Shown here piece by piece: positions 7,827 to 16,385 of a stretch of 64,000 bases of DNA. The notes below the pieces were generated by a model, which did not search any database, was not told where the DNA came from, and saw only the letters and a program-made list of their open reading frames with translations. The translations under genes and the position numbers were made by a program. Each line of letters begins with the position of its first letter. Position 1 is the stretch's first letter. The stretch comes from Streptomyces lienomycini (GTDB taxonomy: Bacteria > Actinomycetota > Actinomycetes > Streptomycetales > Streptomycetaceae): positions 6,198,001-6,262,000 of the forward strand of contig NZ_CP116257.1 in the NCBI RefSeq assembly GCF_027947595.1, in the 5' to 3' direction.

Positions 7827-8539
7827 GGGACTACCTGCGGCTGGAGACCCGCCGTACGCTGCGCGATCCGGGCTTCGTCATCGGCGGCGTCGCCATGCCG
7901 GTCCTGATGTACCTGCTGTTCACCAACCTCGGGGGCGACGCGGGCGAGTGGAAGACCGGCGCGATGGTCGGCATGGCCGCGTACGGCGCGGTCGGTTCGG
8001 CCCTCAACACCGGTGGCGGGGTCGCCGAGGACCGGGCGATCGGCTGGCTGCGGCAGTTGCGGGTGACGCCGATGCCCGCGCACCACGTGGTCGTGGGCCG
8101 GGCGCTGACCGCGTCGGTGACCGTGCTGCCCGCGATCACCGCCGTCCTCGCCGCGGGCGGGCTGGTCAACGGCGTGCGGCTGGACGCCTGGCAGTGGGCG
8201 GCGCTGGCGCTGCTGCTCTGGCTGGGCTCGGTCCCCTTCACGCTGCTGGGGCTCGGCAACGGCTACCGGCTGACCGGGCAGACCACGGGCGTGGCGAACA
8301 TGGTGGCCAACCTGGGGCTCGCGGTGCTCGGCGGGCTGTGGTTCCCGCTCGCGCTGTTCCCGGACTGGCTGCGCACGGTGTCGGCGTACACCCCGACCAA
8401 CCGCTTCGCGGAGTTGGGCACCTCGGTCGCCACGGGACACGCGCCCGCCGCGGGTGCCATGCTCGTCCTGGCGGGGTGGCTGCTGGCGTTCGGGACGTAC
8501 GCCGTCCTGTCCTACCGCCGCGGCGCGGCGGACAACTGA
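7823..8539 (+). CDS. ABC-2 type exporter, permease subunit
   Basis: A 238-residue integral membrane protein with six predicted helices: residues about 20-40, 50-72, 100-125, 130-150, 165-185 and 210-230. It has the ABC-2 pattern of a charged N-terminal segment (DYLRLETRRTLRDP), a central region and a late NLGLAVLGGLWFPL helix. It overlaps the ATPase by 4 nt and precedes the sensor kinase by 37 bp. Two copies should pair with two ATPase subunits to form the exporter. Confidence 0.9.
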   Translation: MRDYLRLETRRTLRDPGFVIGGVAMPVLMYLLFTNLGGDAGEWKTGAMVGMAAYGAVGSALNTGGGVAEDRAIGWLRQLRVTPMPAHHVVVGRALTASVTVLPAITAVLAAGGLVNGVRLDAWQWAALALLLWLGSVPFTLLGLGNGYRLTGQTTGVANMVANLGLAVLGGLWFPLALFPDWLRTVSAYTPTNRFAELGTSVATGHAPAAGAMLVLAGWLLAFGTYAVLSYRRGAADN

Positions 8540-8576
8540 GCGCCGCGAGCGGCGGAGTGGAAGGGGGCCGACGGCC

Positions 8577-9905
8577 ATGACCGGAGTCCGAGGGCGGCTG
8601 CGCGGGATCTCGTCCCGCCTGGACGCGTGGCAGTTGGCACGGCAGCCGGAAGCGGCCGGGGTCGGGGCCGGTGGCCGGCCGGAGCGGATCGGGCCGCCGC
8701 CCACCGGTTTCACGCTGCTGCCGTGGCTGCTGCTGGGGCTGGGCAGTCTCGCCAACATCTTCCAGGGCAACAGCTCCAACCCGTGGATCGGCGGCGCGGG
8801 GCTGATCGTCTTCAACTCGCTGTACATCCACGTCGCCTTCCGCTCCTTCCACAAGAAGTTGCGCGAGTCGCTGTCCACACGGCTGGCCCTGGCCGCCATG
8901 GCGGTGGTGACCTGCGCTCTGGCCCTGGCGTACGGCGGGAGCTGGCTGCTGTTCTTCCCCCTGCTCGGCCTGGCCGCGGGGGCGGCGCTGCGCGGCCGGT
9001 GGCTGGGCCGTTGGGGCTGGTCGCTGGCGGCGGTGGCGGGTGTCGTGGCCGGTGTCAAGGACGGCTGGAACGGCCTGAACATCGCCTACGGGACCTTCCT
9101 GTCGACGATGGTGACGGCCGCGATCCTGAGCCTGTCCGACGCCGTACGGGAACTGCGCGCCGCCCGGGAGGAACTGGCCACGCGGGCGGTGGCGGAGGAG
9201 CGGCTGCGGTTCTCCCGTGACCTGCACGACCTGCTGGGGCACACGCTGTCGGTGATCGTGGTCAAGTCGGAGGCCGCACGTCGGCTGGCGCACCGCGATC
9301 TGGAGGCGGCCCTGACCCAGGTCACGGACATCGAGTCGGTCGGCCGGCAGGCACTGACCGAGGTCCGCGAGGCGGTCACCGGCTACCGGGAGGGGAGCCT
9401 CGCCACCGAGTTGGACCGCGCCCGTTCGGCGCTGAGCGCGGCGGACGTGGAGCCGGTGGTCCGCAGTTCGGGCCCGCCGCTGCCGCCGCGGGTCGAGGCG
9501 CTGCTGGGGTGGGTGGTGCGGGAGGCGGTCACCAACGTCGTACGGCACAGCGGGGCGAGCCGGTGCGAGATCGCGGTGTCGGGCGGCACCGAGCGGGTCC
9601 GGCTGACGGTCACGGACAACGGCGCGGGGGCGAGCGGCCCGGCCCGGGGCACGGGCACCGGCCTGACCGGCCTCACGGAGCGCCTGGCCATGGCGGGCGG
9701 TTCGCTGACGGCGGGGGCGGGGCAGCGGGGCGGCTTCTCGGTGACGGCGGAGCTGCCGGTGCGGGAGGGACAGGAGCGAGGAGAGCAAGGAGAGCACGGG
9801 GAGGAGACGGAGGAGCGGGAGGAGCGGGAGGAGAGCCGGGAGGAGGGGGCCGGGGGTGGTGGCGGGCGTGCCGGGGTGGCCCCCGCGTCGTACGGATCGC
9901 CCTAA
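8577..9905 (+). CDS. DesK/NarX-type sensor histidine kinase
   Basis: A 442-residue membrane sensor. Residues about 45-190 hold roughly five membrane helices with very short loops, so the signal is probably sensed in the membrane. The HisKA_3 phosphoacceptor is His217 in FSRDLHDLLGHTL. The HATPase domain has the N box EAVTNVVRHS and G boxes DNGAGASG and GTGLTGLTERL. After the kinase core comes a tail of about 50 residues made almost only of E, G, R and Q, unusual in length and composition. The ATG at 8577 was chosen because the membrane domain starts soon after and the upstream frame is the antisense-like part of the permease gene. Partner regulator follows immediately. Confidence 0.92.
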   Translation: MTGVRGRLRGISSRLDAWQLARQPEAAGVGAGGRPERIGPPPTGFTLLPWLLLGLGSLANIFQGNSSNPWIGGAGLIVFNSLYIHVAFRSFHKKLRESLSTRLALAAMAVVTCALALAYGGSWLLFFPLLGLAAGAALRGRWLGRWGWSLAAVAGVVAGVKDGWNGLNIAYGTFLSTMVTAAILSLSDAVRELRAAREELATRAVAEERLRFSRDLHDLLGHTLSVIVVKSEAARRLAHRDLEAALTQVTDIESVGRQALTEVREAVTGYREGSLATELDRARSALSAADVEPVVRSSGPPLPPRVEALLGWVVREAVTNVVRHSGASRCEIAVSGGTERVRLTVTDNGAGASGPARGTGTGLTGLTERLAMAGGSLTAGAGQRGGFSVTAELPVREGQERGEQGEHGEETEEREEREESREEGAGGGGGRAGVAPASYGSP

Positions 9906-9914
9906 CCTTGCCCC

Positions 9915-10547
9915 GTGACCGACGAGATGCCCCGCGCCCATCCCATCCGCGTCCTCCTCGCCGAGGACCAGGGCATGATGCGGGGCGCGCTCGCGCTGCT
10001 GCTCGGGATGGAGGAGGACCTCGAGGTGGTCGCGCAGGTGGCGGCCGGTGACGAGATCGTCGGCGCCGCGCTCGCGCACCGCCCGGACATCGCCCTCCTC
10101 GACATCGAACTGCCGGGCCTGAGCGGCCTGGACGCCGCCGCCGAACTGCGGGAGCGGGTGCCCGGCTGCCGGGTGCTGATCCTGACCACCTTCGGCCGCC
10201 CCGGGTACCTGCGGCGGGCCATGGAGGCGGGTGCCGCCGGATTCCTGGTGAAGGACGGCCCGGTGGAGGAACTGGCCGGCGCGGTCCGCCGGGTGCTGGC
10301 CGGAGAGACGGTGATCGACCCCGCGCTCGCCGCCGCCGCGCTCAGCGCGGGCCCCAGCCCGCTCACCGGCCGGGAGTGCGACGTCCTGCGGGCCTCGGCG
10401 GACGGTGCGACCGTCGCCGACGTCGCCGCGGCGCTGCACCTGTCCGAGTCCACGGTCCGCAACTACCTCTCGGCCGCGATCGGCAAGACCGGCACCCGCA
10501 ACCGGACGGAGGCGCTGCGCGCGGCGCGGGGGCAGGGGTGGCTCTGA
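9915..10547 (+). CDS. NarL/FixJ-type response regulator
   Basis: A 210-residue regulator: receiver domain (acidic pair ED at 17-18, phosphoacceptor Asp63 in LLDIELPG, conserved Lys in FLVKDGP) and a LuxR-type helix-turn-helix (LTGRECDVLRASADGATVADVA then LSESTVRNYLSAAI) at residues 150-210. The GTG start at 9915 follows TAACCT (9903-9908) by 6 nt, so it may also be expressed from its own leaderless promoter in addition to read-through; that -10 box overlaps the stop codon of the kinase gene. Likely target, by context, is the four-palindrome array at 6762-6834. Confidence 0.93.
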   Translation: MTDEMPRAHPIRVLLAEDQGMMRGALALLLGMEEDLEVVAQVAAGDEIVGAALAHRPDIALLDIELPGLSGLDAAAELRERVPGCRVLILTTFGRPGYLRRAMEAGAAGFLVKDGPVEELAGAVRRVLAGETVIDPALAAAALSAGPSPLTGRECDVLRASADGATVADVAAALHLSESTVRNYLSAAIGKTGTRNRTEALRAARGQGWL

Positions 10548-10602
10548 CCGGCCCCGGCCCCGGCCCCGGCCCGGGCGGCGTCGGCCCCCTGCGGGGTTGC
10601 TC

Positions 10603-10710
10603 GTCGGCCGCGGGCCGGTGGGGGTTGTCGGCCGCGGGCCGGGTCGTTCGTCGGCCGCGGGCCGGTGGGGGTTGCTCGCGCAGTTCCCCGCGCCCCTTCC
10701 GGGGGCGCTT
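10603..10710. repeat. Direct repeats plus Streptomyces-type interspersed repeat
   Basis: The 262-bp spacer after the response regulator contains three copies of GTCGGCCGCGGGCCGG, starting at 10603, 10627 and 10650; the outer two extend to 25 identical bases. They run into GTTGCTCGCGCAGTTCCCCG at 10671-10690 and then CGCCCCTTCCGGGGGCGC, a stem-loop. This GCGCAGTTCCCCGCGCCCC block is a sequence I recognise as recurrent in intergenic regions of many Streptomyces genomes. It lies between convergent genes and may double as a terminator. Confidence 0.6.
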
Positions 10711-10809
10711 CGTCGACCCGGCGACCTGGGGCAACGCCGCACATCCAGGGCCGCCCCGTCGTATCCGGCGGCGCGGGACACTCGCGGCGAAGCCGCCTTC
10801 CCGGGGCGC

Positions 10810-12306
10810 TCAGTCCGTGCTGTGGGCCGTCGGGTCGGGGTTCGGGCGTCCTGCCGGGAGCCACGTCCACATGAGCAGGGCCGCGGCGACCAGGACGACC
10901 GCCGCCGTGCGGAAGACCAGCGCGTAGCCGTCCGTCAGCGCCACCGGACCGGCGTCGTCCGCGCCCCCGGAGCGGGACGCCGCGATCGTCGACATCACGG
11001 CGAGCCCCAGCGAACCGCCCATCGTGCGGGAGGTGTTGATCAGCCCGGAGACCAGTCCGGCGTCGCCGGACCCGGCGCCGGAGATGGCCAGCGACGCCAG
11101 CGGGGTCGCCGCCATGCCCGCGCCCAGCATCATCAGCACGCCGGGGATCATGATGGCGGTGAGATAGCCCCCGTCCGCGGTCATCGTCGACTGCCAGCCG
11201 AAGCCGACCGCCGCGACGACCGTACCGAGGACCGCCACGTTCCGCGCCCCGATCACCGGCATGAACCGCGGGGCCGCCTTGGAGCCGAGGATCACCGCGA
11301 GGGAGCTGGGCACCAGGGCGAGACCGGCCTCCAGCGGGGAGTAGTGCAGCACGTTCTGCGCGTAGAGGGTCATGAAGAACCACATCGAGAACATCGACGA
11401 GCCGGACACCAGCATCGCCACGTTCGCCGACGCCACCGACCGCAGCCGCAGCAGCCCGAGCGGCATCAGCGGCGCCGCCGTCCGCGCCTCGACGAGGAGG
11501 AACAGCGCGAGCAGCGCGAGCCCGGCCAGCAGCGGCACCAGCGTCTGGGGCGCCGCCCAGCCCTCGGACTCGGTCTGCGAGATGCCGTAGGCGAGCGTGG
11601 CCAGCCCGGTGGTGACCAGCAGCGCGCCCGGCAGGTCGAGGCGGCGCCGCACACCGCCGCGGCTCTCGGTCAGCCACAGCACGGCGCCGACCAGCACGAC
11701 CGCGCCCACCGGCACGTTGATCAGCAGGACCCAGCGCCACGACAGCCCGTCCACCAGGGCCCCGCCCACCAGGCCACCCGCGGCACCGCCGCCCGCGCCC
11801 ACGGCGGTCCAGGTCGCGATCGCGCGGGCCCGTGCCGCACCCTCCGGGACGGCGGCGGTGAGGATCGTCAGCGTGGACGGGGCGAGTACGGCCGCGCCGA
11901 GTCCCTGCACGGTCCGTGCGGCCAGCAGCTGCCAGCCCTCCTGGGCGAGGCCGCCGCCCAGCGAGGCCAGCGTGAAGAGGCCGAGCCCGACCAGGAACAT
12001 CCGCTTGCGCCCGTACAGGTCACCGGCCCGTCCGCCGAGGAGCATGAACCCGGCGAAGGAGATGGCGTAGGCGTTGACGACCCACTGGAGCCCCTGGGCG
12101 CTGAGTCCGAGGTCGGTGCGCATCGAGGGCAGGGCGACGTTGACGACGGACACGTCGAGGACGACCAGGAACTGTCCGGCGCAGGCGAGCGCCACGACCA
12201 GCCAGGTCGGTGGCGTGCGGCGCGGGGATATTTGTGCGGAGGCGGACTCGGAGGAGGACTCGGAGGCGGCGGACGAGGTACCGGTGGCTTCGGGCATGGA
12301 TGTCAT
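10810..12306 (-). CDS. MFS drug exporter, DHA2 (14-helix) type
   Basis: A 498-residue transporter. The first helix carries VVLDVSVVNVALPSM, the classic DHA2 motif D1, loop 2-3 has GGRAGDLYGRKRMF (motif A), and helix 5 has the antiporter motif ([14 protein letters not shown]). The N-terminus is a hydrophilic S/E/A-rich stretch of about 30 residues. Proton-driven export of hydrophobic compounds is the family function; substrate unknown. A second in-frame ATG three codons downstream is possible. It diverges from a second MFS gene across 258 bp that holds palindromes. Confidence 0.92.
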   Translation of the reverse strand: MTSMPEATGTSSAASESSSESASAQISPRRTPPTWLVVALACAGQFLVVLDVSVVNVALPSMRTDLGLSAQGLQWVVNAYAISFAGFMLLGGRAGDLYGRKRMFLVGLGLFTLASLGGGLAQEGWQLLAARTVQGLGAAVLAPSTLTILTAAVPEGAARARAIATWTAVGAGGGAAGGLVGGALVDGLSWRWVLLINVPVGAVVLVGAVLWLTESRGGVRRRLDLPGALLVTTGLATLAYGISQTESEGWAAPQTLVPLLAGLALLALFLLVEARTAAPLMPLGLLRLRSVASANVAMLVSGSSMFSMWFFMTLYAQNVLHYSPLEAGLALVPSSLAVILGSKAAPRFMPVIGARNVAVLGTVVAAVGFGWQSTMTADGGYLTAIMIPGVLMMLGAGMAATPLASLAISGAGSGDAGLVSGLINTSRTMGGSLGLAVMSTIAASRSGGADDAGPVALTDGYALVFRTAAVVLVAAALLMWTWLPAGRPNPDPTAHSTD

Positions 12307-12359
12307 GGTCTCAAGCCGGGTGTGCCCCTTGCATCGGAATTTGGTCCCGGCCGGGCCCC

Positions 12360-12487
12360 GGACCGGTCCTAGGACTGTGGATGCAGGGGCCCGAGTGACG
12401 GGGCGGACGTGCGGTGAACGGCGCGTAGGCGCGGTGCCAAGAGAAGGTCAAGAATTAGTTAGGGACTCGAAGCAACGGAATAGTTGC
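12360..12487. promoter_or_regulatory. Palindromes between divergent MFS genes
   Basis: Two overlapping perfect palindromes, GGACCGGTCC (12360-12369) and GTCCTAGGAC (12366-12375), lie near the start of the minus-strand pump. Nearer the plus-strand pump is an inverted repeat GCAAC-N6-GTTGC (12472-12487) next to an AT-richer patch AATTAGTTAG. Either could be an operator for a MarR- or TetR-type repressor of these pumps, but no regulator gene is adjacent. Confidence 0.35.
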
Positions 12488-12564
12488 CCGGGCACACGAG
12501 GTTCAGCCTGCACACACCACGATCAGCACGCGTTCACCGACTCCCGGCCTGGAGGCCCCGCCAC

Positions 12565-14316
12565 ATGTCCCACACGACGACCGACGAACCCGTCCGGAAG
12601 GCGAGCGGGGCCACCGTCCCGGTGCTCGCCTTCGCGGGCATCGTCGTCGCGGTGATGCAGACCCTGCTCGTCCCGGTCATCAAGGACCTGCCCCAACTCC
12701 TGGACACCTCGCCCAGCAACGCCACCTGGGTACTGACCTCCACGCTCCTGTCCGGAGCCGTGGCCACGCCGATCATGGGCCGGCTCGGCGACCTGTTCGG
12801 CAAGCGCCGCATGCTGATCACCAGCCTGTCCGTGATGGTGGTCGGCGCGCTGCTCAGCGCGCTCACCGACGCCCTGATCCCGATGATCGTCGGCCGTACG
12901 CTCCAGGGCTTCGCGATGGGCGCGATACCCCTCGGCATCGGCCTGATGCGGGACATGCTGCCCCGTGAGCGGCTCGGTTCGGCGATGGCGCTGATGAGCT
13001 CCTCGATCGGGGTCGGCGGCGGTCTGGCGCTGCCCGCCGCGGCCCTGGTCGCCCAGCACACCGACTGGCACGCCCTGTACTACGGCGCGGCCGGCCTCGG
13101 TGTCCTCTCCATCGCCCTGACCCTCCTGGTCGTACCGGAGTCCCCGCTGCGCGCCAAGGGCTCCTTCGACCTGCCGGGGGCGCTCGGTCTGGCGGCCGGG
13201 CTGATCCTCTTCCTCCTGCCGATCTCCAAGGGCAGCGACTGGGGCTGGTCGTCGCCCACCACGCTCGGCCTGTTCGCCGCCGCCGTCGTGGTCCTGCTCC
13301 TGTGGGGCCTGATGGAGCTGCGCGTCGCGGCCCCGCTGGTCGACCTGCGCACCACGGCCCGCCGCGAGGTGCTGCTCACCAACCTGGCCTCGATCATGGT
13401 CGGCGTCTCCTTCTTCGTCATCTCCCTCGTCCTGCCGCAGCTCCTCCAGCTGCCCTCCGAGACCGGCTACGGCCTCGGCCAGTCGATGGTCGTCGCGGGC
13501 CTGTGCGTGGCGCCGCTGGGCCTGACGATGATGTTCACCGCCCCGGTGTACGCCCGGCTGTCCGCCCGCTACGGCCCCCGCACCACCCTCATCATCGGTT
13601 TGGTGATCATCGGGATCGGTTACGCGGGCGGCCTCGGCCTGATGAGCGCCGCCTGGCAGACCGTCCTCACCTCGGTACTGATCGGCGCCGGGATCGGCCT
13701 CGCCTACTCCTCCCTGCCCGCGCTGATCATCGGCGCGGTCCCGGCCTCGGAGACGGGCGCCGCCAACGGCCTCAACACGCTGATGCGGTCCATCGGTACG
13801 TCGGTGTCGAGCGCCGTCATCGGCATGGTGCTCGCCAACACGGCGAACGACGTGGGCGGTGTCGCCGTCCCCACCCTGCACGGCTTCCGCGTCTCCTTCA
13901 TGATCGCGGCCGCCGCGGTCGCCGTCGGCCTGGTGCTGGCCTTCTTCCTGCCCCGCGGCAACCCGGCGGCGGTCACGCAGTTGCGCGCGAGCAGCGAGGA
14001 GGACGCCAACCTGGCCCGCGCCGAGCAGGCGCTCGCCGGAGTCGGGCCGCACGGCTTCCGCGGCCGGGTGCTGGCCGCGGACGGCGTTCCCGTCGCCCGT
14101 GCCAAGGTCACGCTGATCGACCGGCACGGGCGTCAGGCGGGCGCGACCTTCTCCGCCGGGGACGGCAGCTACGCCCTGGCCGTCCCCACCAAGGGCCCGT
14201 ACGTCCTCGCCGCCCGCGCCGCCGGTCACGGCCCGCTGGCCCACGCGGCGACCCACGGCGGCGGCCACCCGGTCGACCTGGACCTCTCCCTGCCGGGCGA
14301 GACGGTCCCCGCCTGA
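12565..14316 (+). CDS. MFS drug exporter with C-terminal carboxypeptidase-regulatory-like domain
   Basis: A 583-residue protein. Residues about 20-475 form a 14-helix DHA2 transporter (GRLGDLFGKRRML as motif A; ALMSSSIGVGGGLALP in the antiporter-motif region). Residues about 500-583 are soluble: GFRGRVLAADGVPVARAKVTL, GDGSYALAVP and GPYVLAARAAGH form the strand pattern of a CarboxypepD_reg (transthyretin-like) domain. This extra domain is not part of ordinary DHA2 pumps; topology would place it in the cytoplasm if 14 helices are correct. The ATG at 12565 has GGAGG 9 nt upstream. A strong terminator follows. Confidence 0.88.
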   Translation: MSHTTTDEPVRKASGATVPVLAFAGIVVAVMQTLLVPVIKDLPQLLDTSPSNATWVLTSTLLSGAVATPIMGRLGDLFGKRRMLITSLSVMVVGALLSALTDALIPMIVGRTLQGFAMGAIPLGIGLMRDMLPRERLGSAMALMSSSIGVGGGLALPAAALVAQHTDWHALYYGAAGLGVLSIALTLLVVPESPLRAKGSFDLPGALGLAAGLILFLLPISKGSDWGWSSPTTLGLFAAAVVVLLLWGLMELRVAAPLVDLRTTARREVLLTNLASIMVGVSFFVISLVLPQLLQLPSETGYGLGQSMVVAGLCVAPLGLTMMFTAPVYARLSARYGPRTTLIIGLVIIGIGYAGGLGLMSAAWQTVLTSVLIGAGIGLAYSSLPALIIGAVPASETGAANGLNTLMRSIGTSVSSAVIGMVLANTANDVGGVAVPTLHGFRVSFMIAAAAVAVGLVLAFFLPRGNPAAVTQLRASSEEDANLARAEQALAGVGPHGFRGRVLAADGVPVARAKVTLIDRHGRQAGATFSAGDGSYALAVPTKGPYVLAARAAGHGPLAHAATHGGGHPVDLDLSLPGETVPA

Positions 14317-14337
14317 CCTCCCGGCCCCGGCCGGTCC

Positions 14338-14374
14338 CCGTACCCCCTGTCGCACCGCGCGGCAGGGGGTACGG
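14338..14374 (+). terminator. Intrinsic hairpin after the MFS gene
   Basis: A perfect 12-bp stem, CCGTACCCCCTG at 14338-14349 with CAGGGGGTACGG at 14363-14374, and a 13-nt loop, beginning 22 bp after the stop codon. There is no U tract, as usual for Streptomyces terminators. Confidence 0.7.
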
Positions 14375-14531
14375 CAGCATGTGGGGGCACCGGCGCCCCA
14401 CGCCGCGAACGACGAACCCGCAGCCGCACCCCCGCCCACACCCCGCACCCGCACCCGCACCCGCACCACCCGACGACGGCCCCGCACCCGCGACCCGCCC
14501 TCCCCCACGGCAGCACCACCGAAAGGCCCCC

Positions 14532-15206
14532 ATGACCGCGGCCCCCGCCCCCGGCTCCTCTCCCGCTCCCTCCCCGGAGGCCCTGGCCGCCTTCGAGGCG
14601 GCGAAGGGGTTCATGCCCGCGCACGAGGGCCGCGCGCTGTACACCGCCGCGGTGGAGGCGGGCGGGCTCGGGCTGCCGCTGCTGGAGGTCGGCACGTACT
14701 GCGGGCGCTCCACCGTCCTGCTCGCCGACGCGGCCCGCCGGGCCGGAGTGAGCGCGCTGACCGTCGACCACCACCGGGGCAGCGAGGAGCAGCAGCCCGG
14801 CTGGGACTACCACGACCCGGAGACGGTCGACCCGGAACTGGGAGTGATGGACACCCTCCCCCTCTTCCGCCGCACCCTGCGCCGGGCGGGTCTGGAGGAG
14901 CACGTGATCGCCCTGGTCGGACGGTCCCCGCAGGTCGCGGCGGTCTGGAACTCCCCGCTCGGCCTGGTCTTCGTCGACGGCGGCCACACCGACGAGCACG
15001 CGAACGCCGACTACGAGGGCTGGGCCCCGCACGTCGCCGACGGCGGCCTCCTGGTCATCCACGACGTCTTCCCGGACCCCGCCGACGAGTTCACCGGCCA
15101 GGCCCCGTACCGCGTCTACCTCAGGGCTCTGGCGTCCGGCGCGTTCACCGAGGTCTCCGTGACCGACTCGCTGCGCGTCCTGCGGCGAACGGGCACGGGG
15201 ATCTGA
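14532..15206 (+). CDS. Class I SAM-dependent methyltransferase
   Basis: A 224-residue enzyme with the class I SAM-binding motif LLEVGTYCGRSTVLLADAA (residues about 55-73), an acidic residue after the next strand (LTVDHH) and a LVFVDGGHTDEH motif that may bind a metal or substrate, as in catechol-type and cephalosporin-hydroxylase-related methyltransferases. The ATG at 14532 has GAAAGG upstream. The upstream spacer contains a CGCACC microsatellite around 14420-14470. Substrate is unknown. It is followed after 23 bp by the frameshifted amidase, which has its own promoter. Confidence 0.82.
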   Translation: MTAAPAPGSSPAPSPEALAAFEAAKGFMPAHEGRALYTAAVEAGGLGLPLLEVGTYCGRSTVLLADAARRAGVSALTVDHHRGSEEQQPGWDYHDPETVDPELGVMDTLPLFRRTLRRAGLEEHVIALVGRSPQVAAVWNSPLGLVFVDGGHTDEHANADYEGWAPHVADGGLLVIHDVFPDPADEFTGQAPYRVYLRALASGAFTEVSVTDSLRVLRRTGTGI

Positions 15207-15229
15207 GAGCGCGGTTTAGAGTCGCTGAC

Positions 15230-16227
15230 GTGTCGTACACAGGACCGGACTTCGAACCTCCCCAGCCCCGCCGCTCCCCGCTGCGCCGCCCGTTGACCGT
15301 GGCGGTCGCCGCGCTGGTGCCCGGGGCGCTGCTCGGGTGGGGGGTGTACGCGGCGGTCGGCGGCGGCGCGGACGACGGGGTCCGAACGGCGCCGACCGCG
15401 CGGCCGGCGCACGGCCGTCGGCGGCGCCCTCTTCCGGCGGTGCGGCGTCCGCGAGCGACGACGCCGAGGAGTCCGCGGGCTCCTCCTCTCCCGCCCCCGC
15501 CTCTTCGAAGCCGTCCGCCCCGGCGTCGAAGTCCGCGCCCGCTGCCGGGTCCGGCCCCCTCAAGGGCAAGGTCGTCGTCATCGACCCCGGGCACAACCCC
15601 GCAAATTTCCGTCACGCGTCCGAGATCAACCGCAAGGTGAACGTCGGCACGCACTGGAAGGAGTGCGACACGACGGGCACGGCCACCAACGCGGGCTGGC
15701 CCGAAGCTGAGTTCACCCTGGACGTGGCCCACCGCCTGCGCACGCTGCTGGAGGAGCAGGGCGCGACGGTGAAACTGACGCAGGACGGCGACCGTTCGTA
15801 CGGTCCCTGCGTGGACGAGCGGGCCCGGATCGGCAACGAGGCGCACGCGGACGCCGCGATCTCCATCCACGCCGACGGGTCGGGGGCCGGCAACCGCGGC
15901 TTCCACGTGATCATGCCGGGCGCGGTGCACGACGGCGCCGCCGACACCCGCGCCGTCGTCGCGCCCTCCGCCGAACTGGGTCAGCGCGTCGCGGGCAACT
16001 TCGTGCGCGCCACGGGCAGCGCGCCCTCCAACTACCTCGGCGACGGCACCGGCCTGGTCACGCGCACCGACCTGGGCGGTCTCAATCTGTCAACGGTTCC
16101 CAAGGTGTTCATCGAGTGCGGCAACATGCGCGACGGCAAGGACGCCGCCCTGCTGACCAGCGGCAGTTGGCGGCAGAAGGCGGCGCAGGGGATGTCTGAG
16201 GGAATCGTGAGTTTCCTGCGCGGGTAG
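15230..16227 (+). pseudogene. N-acetylmuramoyl-L-alanine amidase, frameshifted after the membrane anchor
   Basis: The first 60 or so codons, starting at GTG 15230, encode a short cytosolic segment, a hydrophobic helix (VAVAALVPGALLGWGVYAAV) and a linker; the rest, an Amidase_3 domain, is in another frame. Zinc-ligand motifs are intact: VVIDPGHN, WPEAEF, ISIHAD and the catalytic FIECGNM near the C-terminus. Inserting one base at about 15415, within the GCACGGCCGTCGG stretch, would join the frames smoothly as an A/S/P-rich linker. So this is either a recent single-base deletion or a sequencing error in a GC-rich run. The GTG is supported by a leaderless-type TAGAGT box at 15217-15222. If functional it would be a membrane-tethered peptidoglycan amidase. 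Confidence 0.75.
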
Positions 16228-16385
16228 CGACCGGCGCCCCGATCCCTGCGGACAGCCCCGAGGTGCGGACGATAGTGTCGTCCGTACGATGAGGGGCCAC
16301 CCCCGCGCTTCACACCGGAACCTTTCGGCGCCGTCGTGACAGCGATGCCTCTACCGACGACGAGACGACCTACGAAGGACCTGAA

